From assembly GCF_021390435.2 (NCBI RefSeq), contig NZ_JAJVCN010000001.1, positions 1,302,001 to 1,366,000 of the forward strand: a stretch of 64,000 nt of DNA, read 5' to 3'. Below are positions 9,190 through 17,859 of the stretch, piece after piece (the first letter of the stretch is position 1; every line of letters begins with the position of its first letter). The notes under the pieces were generated by a model, which was not told where the DNA came from, did no database searches, and saw nothing but the letters and a program-made list of their open reading frames with translations. A program made the translations under genes and the position numbers. Source of the stretch: Kibdelosporangium philippinense (GTDB lineage Bacteria; Actinomycetota; Actinomycetes; Mycobacteriales; Pseudonocardiaceae).

Positions 9190-10884
9190 ATGACGACGTT
9201 GGCCGATCGTGGCCGGGATGTCCGCTCATGGCTTGGTTTGGTGGCGGCCATGGTGCTCGCCGTGATATTGATGGGGTTTTCGTCCACATCGGAGCGAATG
9301 CCCCCTGCGATCGCGGGACCGGCCAGGTACGTCCAGGTGATCGCGCATCCCGATGACGACATCATCTTCATGAATCCGGATCTGGTCGCGGGGATCAGGG
9401 CCGGAGATCCCACCACCGGGATTTATCTCACCGCGGGCGAGACCGACAAACCGGATGCGGCCGCGTACGCCGCTCGGCGGCAGTCGGGCACCCGCGCAGC
9501 CTACGCGCGAATGGCTGGCGTTGCAAACGATTGGCGTGCCGAGCGGCTGGACGTCGACCCGAGACACTCGGTCGAGTTGTATACCTTGCACCAACGGCCA
9601 CAGGTCCAAGTGGTCTTCGTCAATCTGCCGGAGAACAATGATCCCGTCGCCGTCGGCGGACGCCGATCGTTCGTGCGGCTGTGGAAAGACGATCGGGACG
9701 AACTGCGCGTCGGAACCCTCATGCCGACCGGTGGAGTCCTTACGCGCCAGTACTTCTACACCCACTCCGATGTGGTTCAGTTGTTGGTGAAGCTGTTCGA
9801 GCGGTTCGGGCCGACGGTGGTCAGGGCGCAGGATCCCAACCCGGACAAGCGGTTGCGCAAGGACGATATACCGTACCACGACCATCCGGACCATGTTGCT
9901 GCCGCGCTGTTCACCGACGCTGCTTCGCGCCTGTACCAAGGGCCTCGGTTCATTCACGAGAACTACCGGGACTACAACCTCGCCGAGGTGCCGCCCAATC
10001 TGTCCACTGCCGACCGGAAAGACAAGATCGACATCTTTGGTGCCTACGTACCGCATGACTCGGATGTGAGTCTGGGGTATCCGTACGACGTATGGTTGCC
10101 CGCGATGTATCAGCGCTATCCGCGCGGATCGACGTGGGCCATGGATGGTCGTGCTTACGTTGTCATGAATGGACAGTTGTACGCATGCCGTCCCGGCGAA
10201 GCCTGGGCTCCGATGCCGTGGGCAGACGGACCGCTCAACCAAGCGGTGTCCGCCGCTGGCGGCTGGGTGGTCGCGAAACGCGCCACTGACAACCAGATCC
10301 TGGCGTTGATCGACGGATCATGGCAGTCGCTCGGCAATCCGCACGACCACTTCGCCGGTGACCGCACGCAGATCGGTTCCCCTGTCACCAATGGAAAAGC
10401 TGTGTACGTGAAGAACGGGCGCGGTGGATTGAGCGTGTGGCGGCCCAGTCGCGGATGGACAGACCTTGGCGGCACTGACCTTCAGGATGGCCTCGCGCTC
10501 GCCGGGGACGACGTGTACGCGTCCACAAGGGACAAGGTGCTGCATTGGCATGCCGACAAGCTGGACCCAGGGTTCACCTCGCTGCGACCTGCGGGACCGC
10601 CATCGGCTGCCTTGACGCCAGGCGGGATCGCGGTCGTCTACCGGACCGACACTGGCGAGATCGCGTTGGGGGACAAGGTATTGTCCGGATTCTCCGGACC
10701 GGGAAATCCGACGGTCACAACCTCGGGAGCGGTGTTCGTCCGCACCTCGGCCGGTGGAATCGCGGTCACCAGTCGGGCGGGCCGGCGTGACCTAGGTGGA
10801 CAGATGCTCGATCAGCCCGCGGCCATGGGTGCGGACGTGGTCGTCCTGAGCCCGGATGGGCAGGTACACATTTTCCGTGGTTAG
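9190..10884 (+). CDS. Membrane-anchored PIG-L family deacetylase
   Basis: About 564 residues. An N-terminal hydrophobic anchor/signal is followed by a PIG-L (LmbE) N-acetyl-sugar deacetylase domain with the zinc ligands in VIAHPDDDIIF and YHDHPDH. Residues 330 onward form repeated beta units (YVVMNGQLYA, VYVKNGRGG, DDVYASTRDK) that resemble a beta-propeller. It is divergent from the glycosyltransferase pair (87-bp gap), so a joint role in a cell-surface glycan is plausible. The last 4 bases overlap the convergent monooxygenase gene. Confidence 0.85.
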   Translation: MTTLADRGRDVRSWLGLVAAMVLAVILMGFSSTSERMPPAIAGPARYVQVIAHPDDDIIFMNPDLVAGIRAGDPTTGIYLTAGETDKPDAAAYAARRQSGTRAAYARMAGVANDWRAERLDVDPRHSVELYTLHQRPQVQVVFVNLPENNDPVAVGGRRSFVRLWKDDRDELRVGTLMPTGGVLTRQYFYTHSDVVQLLVKLFERFGPTVVRAQDPNPDKRLRKDDIPYHDHPDHVAAALFTDAASRLYQGPRFIHENYRDYNLAEVPPNLSTADRKDKIDIFGAYVPHDSDVSLGYPYDVWLPAMYQRYPRGSTWAMDGRAYVVMNGQLYACRPGEAWAPMPWADGPLNQAVSAAGGWVVAKRATDNQILALIDGSWQSLGNPHDHFAGDRTQIGSPVTNGKAVYVKNGRGGLSVWRPSRGWTDLGGTDLQDGLALAGDDVYASTRDKVLHWHADKLDPGFTSLRPAGPPSAALTPGGIAVVYRTDTGEIALGDKVLSGFSGPGNPTVTTSGAVFVRTSAGGIAVTSRAGRRDLGGQMLDQPAAMGADVVVLSPDGQVHIFRG

Positions 10885-12320
10885 CCATGGATTGCGGCCC
10901 AGTACTTGGAAAGCTGCTCGCTGTCGGTTGTCACGAGTCCGATGTAGCCGTCAGGGCGAATCAGCACCAGCGAGTCGGCCACATCGTATGCGGCCTGCAC
11001 GTGTCCCTCACTGTCAACCACGGTTTCCGTTGCCTCCTTCGCCACGGTGGACGCGATAGTGGGCGCGGCGCTGAAGTCCAGCAGCGTCCAATGTGGACCA
11101 CGGAACAGGTCGAAGAGCCTTGTCGATCGGCCATCGGCTGTGGTCACCGGTGCGTCCGGCGCGCGGTCTCCGGCCCGGAGAGCCCCGGGGATGGCACGGT
11201 CGTCGTGGGAAAGCGGACTGCCGCGGTAGTTGAGCGTGAGCTGATGTACCTCGGGGCCACGCACGTGGGCGTCTTCGTCGCCGCGCCTGTGCTTCTCCAG
11301 CAGGTTGGTGCTGATGTCCAGCGCGGTGCGGGCCGTCGCGAGACGTTCGGATTCATAGCTGTCCAGCACGATGTCCGGGGCTCCTGCCAGCGCTGCGGCG
11401 AGTTTCCAGCCGAGGTTGTAGCCGTCCTGGATGCCGGTGTTCATGCCTTGCCCGCCGGTCGGCGGATGCACGTGTCCGGCATCGCCGGCCAGGAAAACCC
11501 GGCCGTCGCGCAACCGCTCGGCAAGGCGGATGTTGGATCGCCAGGTGGTGTGCCAGGTGACCTCACCGATCTGGATGTCCGGGTTGCCGGACGACTCGGT
11601 GACCAGTCGCTGGAGGTAGTCGCGGACGGGTTCATCCTGGTTGTCCGGTGGCTGGGTGACCACAAAGAACAGCTCGGTCCCTGCCAGCGGCGTCACCGAG
11701 ACGCTGGCGTCGCCTGCTTGCCAGATGCGGCCGTGGTCGTGGGTGATGCCGTCCACTCGCGCGTCAGCGAACAGCATCGCGGTGGATTCGTCTGTCTTAC
11801 CGGGAAACGCGATGCCGAGGCGTTTGCGGACCGTGCTGTGTCCGCCGTCCGCGCCGACCAGATACCGGGCGCGTGTCGTGCCGGTACTCAGCGTCGCGGT
11901 CACGCCACCGGCGTCCTGGGTGAAATCGAGCAGTTCGGTGCTCAGTTCGACCCGCACGCCGAGGGCGGCCAGCCGCTCGCGAAGGATTTCCTCGGTCCGG
12001 AATTGGGGGACGAACCAGGTGTTGGGGTAGGGCACGGCCGGGGTTGGGTCGGTCGGTGCGGTCATCTGGCCTTCCCAGACGACCTTGTCGCCCTGGTAGG
12101 CGCGGATCACCGTGCCGAGATCGCCGCTGGCCACTATCTGGTCGATGATCCCGAGATCGTCGAACACCTCAAGGGTTCGCGGCTGGATGCCGTCGGCGCG
12201 TGATCCGCCGAAGAACCTGTCCGCGCGGTCGACGACGCGCACGTCCACGCCGCGTACCGCGAGTTCGCAGGCCAGCGTGAGCCCGGTCGGGCCCGCGCCG
12301 GCGATGAGTACATCGGTCAT
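10881..12320 (-). CDS. FAD-dependent aromatic monooxygenase
   Basis: About 479 residues, group A flavoprotein hydroxylase (PHBH fold; the polyketide/rifampicin monooxygenase subgroup). Motifs: dinucleotide-binding GAGPTGLTLACELAVRG, the middle DG motif near YLVGADGGHSTVRK and the FAD ribityl motif GDAGHVHPPTGGQGMN, then a thioredoxin-like C-terminal domain. ATG 12320 is chosen (AGGAG 6 nt upstream) over GTG 12323. Divergent from a TetR gene across a 70-bp gap, so probably substrate-induced resistance or catabolism. Confidence 0.88.
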   Translation of the reverse strand: MTDVLIAGAGPTGLTLACELAVRGVDVRVVDRADRFFGGSRADGIQPRTLEVFDDLGIIDQIVASGDLGTVIRAYQGDKVVWEGQMTAPTDPTPAVPYPNTWFVPQFRTEEILRERLAALGVRVELSTELLDFTQDAGGVTATLSTGTTRARYLVGADGGHSTVRKRLGIAFPGKTDESTAMLFADARVDGITHDHGRIWQAGDASVSVTPLAGTELFFVVTQPPDNQDEPVRDYLQRLVTESSGNPDIQIGEVTWHTTWRSNIRLAERLRDGRVFLAGDAGHVHPPTGGQGMNTGIQDGYNLGWKLAAALAGAPDIVLDSYESERLATARTALDISTNLLEKHRRGDEDAHVRGPEVHQLTLNYRGSPLSHDDRAIPGALRAGDRAPDAPVTTADGRSTRLFDLFRGPHWTLLDFSAAPTIASTVAKEATETVVDSEGHVQAAYDVADSLVLIRPDGYIGLVTTDSEQLSKYWAAIHG

Positions 12321-12323
12321 CAC

Positions 12324-12393
12324 CGTCTCCTGTTCGTATAACGTACCAAATCGTCGTACGTCGTACTAATAACGTTAGCGGTACGGTGTACGA
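12324..12393. promoter_or_regulatory. Divergent promoter/operator region
   Basis: AT-rich 70-bp gap between the monooxygenase and its TetR gene. The word CGTAC occurs at 12342, 12355 and 12362 and GTAC at 12381 and 12388, giving overlapping half-sites. TetR probably binds here; exact operator not resolved. Confidence 0.5.
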
Positions 12394-13119
12394 GTGGCAA
12401 GCGGCGAAGACGACGCACTGATCTGGACCCGTCCGGAGCCCGGCACCCGCCGGCCGAAGTTCACCCGCGACCAGATCGCGTCGACCGCGCTGGCCGTCGC
12501 CGACGCCGAGGGTTTCGCCGCGGTGTCGATGCGCCGGATCGCGAGTGAGCTGGGCGCGGGCACGATGACGCTGTATTACTACGTTCGCACCAAGGACGAG
12601 CTGATCGCGTTGATGGACGACGCGATCATGAACCAGGTGCTGATCCCGGCCGACGAACTGCCGTCGCACTGGTACGACGCCCTCGCCATGGTCGCGACGC
12701 GCACGTGGGAAGTGCTGGTGCACCACTCATGGGCGTTGCATTCCCTGCAGAACGCGCAGGCCGGTCCCAATGCCATGCGGCACTTCGAACAGTCGCTCGC
12801 CGCCATTGCCGACACCGGACTCGCCGCGCCCGACAAGTTCGCGCTGCTTGCCTTGGTCGACGACTACGTGCGCGGCAACGCCTTGCGCGCGGCGGAAATC
12901 ACCTCGGACGGCGACATCGAGTCCGCTGTCCGGTTTGGACAGTCCCAGCTGGCCACCGGACAGTTCCCGCAAACGCGGGAACTATTCGGCGGCAGGGACC
13001 CACGCGACGTGTTTCCCGAGTTGCTCGGCGACATGTCCGACCACGACCGGTTCCGCCACGGCCTGCTGATCCTGTTGGACGGTGTCGCGCACCGGATGAA
13101 CCTCAGCCTGCCTGACTGA
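12394..13119 (+). CDS. TetR family regulator (TetR_C-type)
   Basis: 241 residues. The helix-turn-helix is at about residues 30-75 (ALAVADAEGFAAVSMRRIASEL then TMTLYYYVRTKDELI), and the C-terminal half resembles the tetracycline-repressor ligand domain. The GTG start lacks a ribosome site and the gene may be leaderless (AATAAC/TAACGT upstream). Likely repressor of the divergent monooxygenase. The 3' end overlaps the convergent DHFR-like gene by 17 nt. Confidence 0.85.
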   Translation: MASGEDDALIWTRPEPGTRRPKFTRDQIASTALAVADAEGFAAVSMRRIASELGAGTMTLYYYVRTKDELIALMDDAIMNQVLIPADELPSHWYDALAMVATRTWEVLVHHSWALHSLQNAQAGPNAMRHFEQSLAAIADTGLAAPDKFALLALVDDYVRGNALRAAEITSDGDIESAVRFGQSQLATGQFPQTRELFGGRDPRDVFPELLGDMSDHDRFRHGLLILLDGVAHRMNLSLPD

Positions 13120-13690
13120 CGTGCAGGGTGGGCCGGTAGACGAGCTCCAGCGTGCGGCCGTCGAGCGTGCGGCTCTCCAAGAGTTCGAGGTCGAAATCGG
13201 CCGCGTCCTGGAAGATCGGCCGCAGTCCGGTCTGCCCGGTGATCACGGGAAAGACCGTCACCTGGACGCGGTCAACCAGGCCAGCGGCCATCAGCGACCG
13301 GTTCATCGACAGGCTTCCGTGTGACCGCAACGGGACATCGGATTCCTGCTTGAGTTTGGCGACGACGTCGACGGCGTCACCGCTGGCGACGGTCGCGTCC
13401 GGCCAGTCGAGTGGGCCTTGCAGGGTGCTCGACACGACCGTGGCTGGCATGTCCCGCATCCGGGTGACCCACGGATCGAGCTCCTCGGTGTACGAGCCCA
13501 GCAACTCCGCGAAATCCCGATAAGTGTTGGCCCCGAAGACCATCCGTCCCTCGCTGCGGTACATATCGAGGCGGTGTGCGAGCAGTTCGGGGCCTTGCTT
13601 GCCCCAGTAGCCGCCCCAGTCGCCGCGGTGCGCGGCGAACCCGTCGAGGCTGCTGAAGATGTCGAAGGTGTAGGTCGCGGTCATGGTCAT
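13103..13690 (-). CDS. Dihydrofolate-reductase-like (RibD C-type) protein
   Basis: About 195 residues. DHFR-fold family commonly annotated as riboflavin-biosynthesis RibD C-terminal domain-like: FDIFSSLDGFAA at the N-terminus, MVFGANTYRDFAELL, and a GS-containing nucleotide loop (HGSLSMNRSLMAAGLVDR). Three consecutive ATG codons (13696, 13690, 13684) follow AAGGAG; the middle one has the best spacing (7 nt). It is the second gene of a pair behind the SRPBCC gene. Reductase substrate unknown. Confidence 0.8.
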   Translation of the reverse strand: MTMTATYTFDIFSSLDGFAAHRGDWGGYWGKQGPELLAHRLDMYRSEGRMVFGANTYRDFAELLGSYTEELDPWVTRMRDMPATVVSSTLQGPLDWPDATVASGDAVDVVAKLKQESDVPLRSHGSLSMNRSLMAAGLVDRVQVTVFPVITGQTGLRPIFQDAADFDLELLESRTLDGRTLELVYRPTLHVSQAG

Positions 13691-13705
13691 GGTCATTCTC
13701 CTTGA

Positions 13706-14167
13706 TCAGGCGAGCTTGGCCAGGTGGCGCAGCGAGTTGCCGAGGTGGTCGGGGCTGAATGGCGGGAACTGGATGTATTCCCGGATGTTCGGGGGGACGG
13801 CTGACCAGTCGTAGGTGAGCGTGACCTCGGTTGCGGACGGGCCCAGCGGTGCGAGGTCGTAGCGCCAGATCCAGCCGCCGAACTCCGGACCGTTGCCTTC
13901 GTCGTACCCGGTCAGCCAACTGATCGCGCGCGGTGCGTCGAGCACGTCGACCTTGTTGACGACCTGGTAGTCGCCGCCCGGATGGTCGGCGTGATACATG
14001 TCCATCCGGAAGAGCTGCCCGGCTTGAGTCAGCGGCGCGCGGTCGGCTGGTCGCTGAACCCAGCCGGTGCCGTCGATCGCCGCATGGGTGGTCGGGTCCG
14101 CCAGTACGGCGAACACGGCCGTGGCTGGTGCGTCGAGGGTCAATGTGGCGCTGACGTGCTCGGACAT
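13706..14167 (-). CDS. SRPBCC family protein
   Basis: About 153 residues, Bet v 1/START-like fold: SATLTLDAPATAVFAVLADP at the N-terminus, a TGWVQRPADR strand and a C-terminal helix with PPFSPDHLGNSLRHLAKLA. Such proteins bind hydrophobic ligands or act as polyketide cyclases. GGAGG precedes the ATG at 14167. It is 15 nt upstream of the DHFR-like gene, so the two are probably co-transcribed. Confidence 0.8.
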   Translation of the reverse strand: MSEHVSATLTLDAPATAVFAVLADPTTHAAIDGTGWVQRPADRAPLTQAGQLFRMDMYHADHPGGDYQVVNKVDVLDAPRAISWLTGYDEGNGPEFGGWIWRYDLAPLGPSATEVTLTYDWSAVPPNIREYIQFPPFSPDHLGNSLRHLAKLA

Positions 14168-14333
14168 CGTGTGCCTCCGGTGAGTTGGGGGTCTCTCACC
14201 TTGGCGACGAACGCGCTCGACACCATTCGACATCGGCGCCGAAAAAATTCAGATACAGGCCGCGTACACGTCGGATACAGGCCCGGCTGGCACCGTCAAA
14301 CCAGCCCGAAAACCGCTGTAACCGAGGACAAGA

Positions 14334-14756
14334 ATGAGAATCGCATCGTTGACCGCCGCGCTCGTCGCTATGACCGCCGTCGTACTGCCTGGTCAGGCCC
14401 AGGCGGCGACCGGTCCGCACCACTGGATGTACACCGAGGACGACAACCCCGGTGGCAAGGTCGACTTCTGGCCGAACGGTGACATCGTTCAGCTCTGCGA
14501 CCAGCAGGCTGACGGCGCGCGGGCCGAGCTCCACGTGTACGACGCCACCGCTGGCGGGCTCGTGATGCACCTGGAAGCGGTGGGCGACGGTGTGTGCGTG
14601 TCGCGCCGTGCCTCCGACGGCGGGCGCTACGACCTGGCGGAGAACCACTGCTTCAGGTTCAACATCCAGCTCAGGAACAACGGCACTGTGGTCAACCCGA
14701 GCTTCGACCAGGCGCACTGGCGTAACTACAACGACGCCAAGGCCAACTGCGACTGA
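14334..14756 (+). CDS. Small secreted protein, unknown function
   Basis: 140 residues with a clear Sec signal peptide (RIASLTAALVAMT, cleavage after AQAA). The mature part has four cysteines (LCDQQ, GVCVSR, NHCFRF, ANCD) that could form two disulfides, and a WPNGD/ AELHVYD beta-rich look. I do not recognise the family; similar short secreted proteins are common in Pseudonocardiaceae. A GAGGA ribosome site precedes the ATG. The stop codon abuts the stop of the convergent regulator gene. Confidence 0.75.
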   Translation: MRIASLTAALVAMTAVVLPGQAQAATGPHHWMYTEDDNPGGKVDFWPNGDIVQLCDQQADGARAELHVYDATAGGLVMHLEAVGDGVCVSRRASDGGRYDLAENHCFRFNIQLRNNGTVVNPSFDQAHWRNYNDAKANCD

Positions 14757-17633
14757 TTAGTTCGATAGCCGGTGGAGTTGCTGCCTGACGGCGCTGGCCT
14801 GGGGGTCTGCGCCGAAGGTCTGCCACAGTTCGAGGGCGCGGCCTAAGTGTGTTCGTGCCGCGGCATGGTCATCTTGTTCGGCGTCGAGTTCGCCGAGCAG
14901 CTGCCAGCAGCGTGCTTCGTCAGCACGATCGCCGACGCCCTCGAACAACCCCGCCGCGCGGGTCAACGTTTTCGTCGTCCGTGTCGGTTCTTGTTGCTGT
15001 GCCTGGATATGGCCGATCCTCAGCAGCGTGTACGCCAAGCATCGCTGGTCGTGCAGTTGCTCGAAGATGGCCTGGGCGCGGTGCAGGCAGTCGAGCGCTG
15101 ATGCCGTGGCGCCAAGGTTTCGGTGAAGCTGGCTCATCTCGCGTAGCACGACCGCTTCGCGGTGGACGTCGTCGAGTTCGCGGGACAGCTCAAGGGCATC
15201 GCGGAACCAGGTTCGTGCGTCCTCGGTGCGTCCGGCGGCCAGGTGAATGACCGCGATGCCGTTACGCAGCGCCGCTTCGATGTGCCGGTCGCGGGCGGTG
15301 GTCACGATTTCCAGCGCGCGTGTGGCTTTGTTCAGGGCGTCGTCGTGATGACCGAGGACCCTCGCGACCGTGGCCTGTCCGGCGATGGCCAGTGCTTCTC
15401 CACGCCGGTCGCCTGCCTGCTGGGCCAGGTGGAGTGACTGCCGGAGGTTGTCGGTGGCCGCGTCGAACTCGTCGCGGTAGATCTGTACCTGAGCCAGCCC
15501 GTTGTGCAGTACGGCCGTGCCACGCGGGTTGTTCGCTGTACAGGCAGTCAATGCCAAGCGGTGGCTGCGTTCCCAGTCCTGGTGGAGGCTGCGCAAGTCG
15601 TAGTAGGGGACCATGGCAGCCGCGAGTTCCCAGGCCAGTTCGTCAAGTCCGCGCTCGGCTGCCAGCGCGACCGCTTCGAGCATGGCCGCTCGTTCTCCTT
15701 CGAACCAGGCCATGGGGTCGCTGATCAGCCTTTGGGTGAGCGTTTTTGGCAACGCTCGCCGCGGCGAGGTTCCTGGGATTGGCCGTAACAGCCCCGGCGG
15801 CAGGCCTTCGGCGGCTTGCTCGGCAAGCCATAGCCGCGTGGCCAAATGCCTGATCAGGGCGGCTTCAACCTCGGGATACGCCGCCGCGGCCTCGACGGCG
15901 TAGGCGCGCAACAGGTCGTGCAGCCGGTATCTGGGTTGTCCGAGCGCGTCGGTACCGGTCAGCCGGATCAGGTTGGCGTCGAGGAGAACGTCCAGAATCT
16001 CGTCGGTGTCATGCCTGTCCAGCAAGGGATCCAGTACCCAGGCTGGCACCGATTGCGCGCCCAGCAAGCCAATCATCGCGAACGCCTGCACGGCGTCAGC
16101 TGGCAGTGTGCGCAGGCTCAGGTCGAAGCTCGCGCGGACGCCGAGGTCGCCGGTGCGTAGTTCGTCGAGCCGCCGTGACTCGTCTTCCAGTCGCTCTCGC
16201 AGCATTCGCAATGGCCAGTGGGCACGCCCGGCGAGTTTGCCGCCGACGATCCGGATTGCCAGCGGCAGGTAGCCGCATGCCCGCACGATCGCGTCGGCAT
16301 GCACGGGTTCGGCGTCCACCCGGTCACGGCCCACGATCGTGGTGAACATCCGGTTGGCCGCCGCCGGTGACAGTACGTCCAGCTCGACGTGCCGGGCTCC
16401 GGGCAGATCCCCGAGCTGCCGCCGGGTGGTGATCATGACGGCACATCGTCCGGTCGGCGGCAGCAATGGCCGGAGCTGGCTGCTGTCCGCGGCATCGTCG
16501 AGCAGGAGCAGCAGGCTGCGTCCGGCCAGGACCGAGCGGTACAGCGATGCACGTGCGGGCAGGCTCGACGGGATCAAGGCGCCCGGAACACCAAGTGCGC
16601 CAAGAACCTCGGCGACCATCACAGCCGGATCCCTTGGCTGGTTGGACGTTCCGGCGAGCTCGAGGTAGATCTGGCCGTCCGGGAAGCCTTCGCTCGCGGT
16701 GTGGGCGGCGTGCACGGCAAGGCTCGATTTGCCAACACCCGGCCCGCCCGCCATGACCACGATCGGCGGCGGCCCGTTGTCCTGGCGGGACTTCAGCGTG
16801 TCGAGCACGTAGGCCAACTGCTCGGCGCGGCCGCTGAAGTCGGGTATGTCAGCGGGCAGTTGATGCACGGGCACTGTCGCCGCGTGACTCTGCGGCGCGA
16901 GCGTGGGATCACTGCGCAGGATCCGCTCGTGTAATTGCTTTACGGGTTCCCCCGGGTCGATCCCGAGTTCGTCCGCCAGCGCGGCCCTGAGTTCGGCGTA
17001 GGCCGTGAGCGCCTCGGCCTGCCTTCCGCTTCGGTACAAGGCAAGCATGTGGAGCTCGCGTAGTCGTTCCCTGAGCGGGCGCTGGGCGATTTCTTCGGCT
17101 AGTTCGGTCACCACCTGCGCGTGTTCGCCGCGGTCCAGCCGTGCCTGCGCCAGATCTTCCACGGCCGCGATCCGGAGTTCCGCCAGGCGCTGGACCTCGG
17201 CTGCTACGAGAGGGATCGCGGGCACGTCCTCGAATGCCGTGCCCCGCCACAGACCCAGGGCTTTGCTCAGCGCCTCCGTGGCAGCTTCCGGATCACCCGC
17301 ACCCAGGGCTTTGCGGCCACGTTCGGCCAGTGCCGTGAACTGGCCAAGGTCGGTGTCTTGCGGCTCGACGTACAGCCGGTACCCGGGTGGTTGGGTGATC
17401 AGCCGGTCCGCGCCGAGCAGGCGGCGAAGCCGGGCTGCGTACCCGTGGATCTGGTTGCCCACGGTCTGCGGCGGGCGCTCGTCCCACAGGTGGTCGGCCA
17501 TCCGGTCGCGTGACACCACCCGGTTCGCCTCGATCAGCAGGACCGCGAGCATCAGCCGTGGTTTTGCCGCTCCGAGCCGCTGCCATTCGGCGTTTTCGAG
17601 CACCTCAAGCGGGCCGAGAACCCGAAACCGCAT
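14757..17633 (-). CDS. AfsR/SARP-type regulator with NB-ARC and TPR
   Basis: About 958 residues. Domains in order: OmpR-like winged helix (residues 1-95, RFRVLGPLEVLE, RDRMADHLWDE, YAARLRRLLG), bacterial transcriptional activator domain (100-245), NB-ARC ATPase with Walker A GGPGVGKSSLAVH and Walker B LLLLLDDAAD, then TPR repeats to the end. This is the architecture of AfsR-like pathway-specific or pleiotropic activators of secondary metabolism. ATG 17633 is chosen (GAGGTGGG upstream); the open frame continues upstream to 17792 over repeat DNA. No biosynthetic cluster is adjacent, so the target is unknown. Confidence 0.9.
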   Translation of the reverse strand: MRFRVLGPLEVLENAEWQRLGAAKPRLMLAVLLIEANRVVSRDRMADHLWDERPPQTVGNQIHGYAARLRRLLGADRLITQPPGYRLYVEPQDTDLGQFTALAERGRKALGAGDPEAATEALSKALGLWRGTAFEDVPAIPLVAAEVQRLAELRIAAVEDLAQARLDRGEHAQVVTELAEEIAQRPLRERLRELHMLALYRSGRQAEALTAYAELRAALADELGIDPGEPVKQLHERILRSDPTLAPQSHAATVPVHQLPADIPDFSGRAEQLAYVLDTLKSRQDNGPPPIVVMAGGPGVGKSSLAVHAAHTASEGFPDGQIYLELAGTSNQPRDPAVMVAEVLGALGVPGALIPSSLPARASLYRSVLAGRSLLLLLDDAADSSQLRPLLPPTGRCAVMITTRRQLGDLPGARHVELDVLSPAAANRMFTTIVGRDRVDAEPVHADAIVRACGYLPLAIRIVGGKLAGRAHWPLRMLRERLEDESRRLDELRTGDLGVRASFDLSLRTLPADAVQAFAMIGLLGAQSVPAWVLDPLLDRHDTDEILDVLLDANLIRLTGTDALGQPRYRLHDLLRAYAVEAAAAYPEVEAALIRHLATRLWLAEQAAEGLPPGLLRPIPGTSPRRALPKTLTQRLISDPMAWFEGERAAMLEAVALAAERGLDELAWELAAAMVPYYDLRSLHQDWERSHRLALTACTANNPRGTAVLHNGLAQVQIYRDEFDAATDNLRQSLHLAQQAGDRRGEALAIAGQATVARVLGHHDDALNKATRALEIVTTARDRHIEAALRNGIAVIHLAAGRTEDARTWFRDALELSRELDDVHREAVVLREMSQLHRNLGATASALDCLHRAQAIFEQLHDQRCLAYTLLRIGHIQAQQQEPTRTTKTLTRAAGLFEGVGDRADEARCWQLLGELDAEQDDHAAARTHLGRALELWQTFGADPQASAVRQQLHRLSN

Positions 17634-17800
17634 GCCCACCTCTATGTACCCGCGACTGACGTGCCCACCAACGTAGTCCGGCCACCCCATGCCTGGAAGG
17701 TGACGCATATCGCGGTGTGGGACGTCAACAAGGTTTCCTCCCGAGTTGACGGGAACTTTCAAGGCTCCTCGGTGCGGGTTCGGGGGCCGCAATGGACGTC

Positions 17801-17859
17801 TGCGTGAAGGCCGAGTTGGGTGCGTTGAATGCCGTGAAGGTGGCCTTCACGGCGTTCAA
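17801..17859 (+). repeat. Intergenic modular repeat, cut by an IS
   Basis: Pieces AGGCCGAGTTGGGTGCG, TTGAATGCC and hairpin GTGAAGGTGGCCTTCAC in the standard order. The copy ends exactly at TTCAA, where the IS1380-family element inserted; the other side of the repeat resumes as TTCAACGC at 19579. Confidence 0.7.

Noticed and set aside
10887..12203. 438-residue plus-strand frame
   Set aside because: Antisense to the FAD monooxygenase, which has all family motifs.
14757..17633. AfsR-like gene as regulator of the ThiF pathway
   Set aside because: It is 9 kb away beyond an IS; the pathway has its own LuxR regulator.
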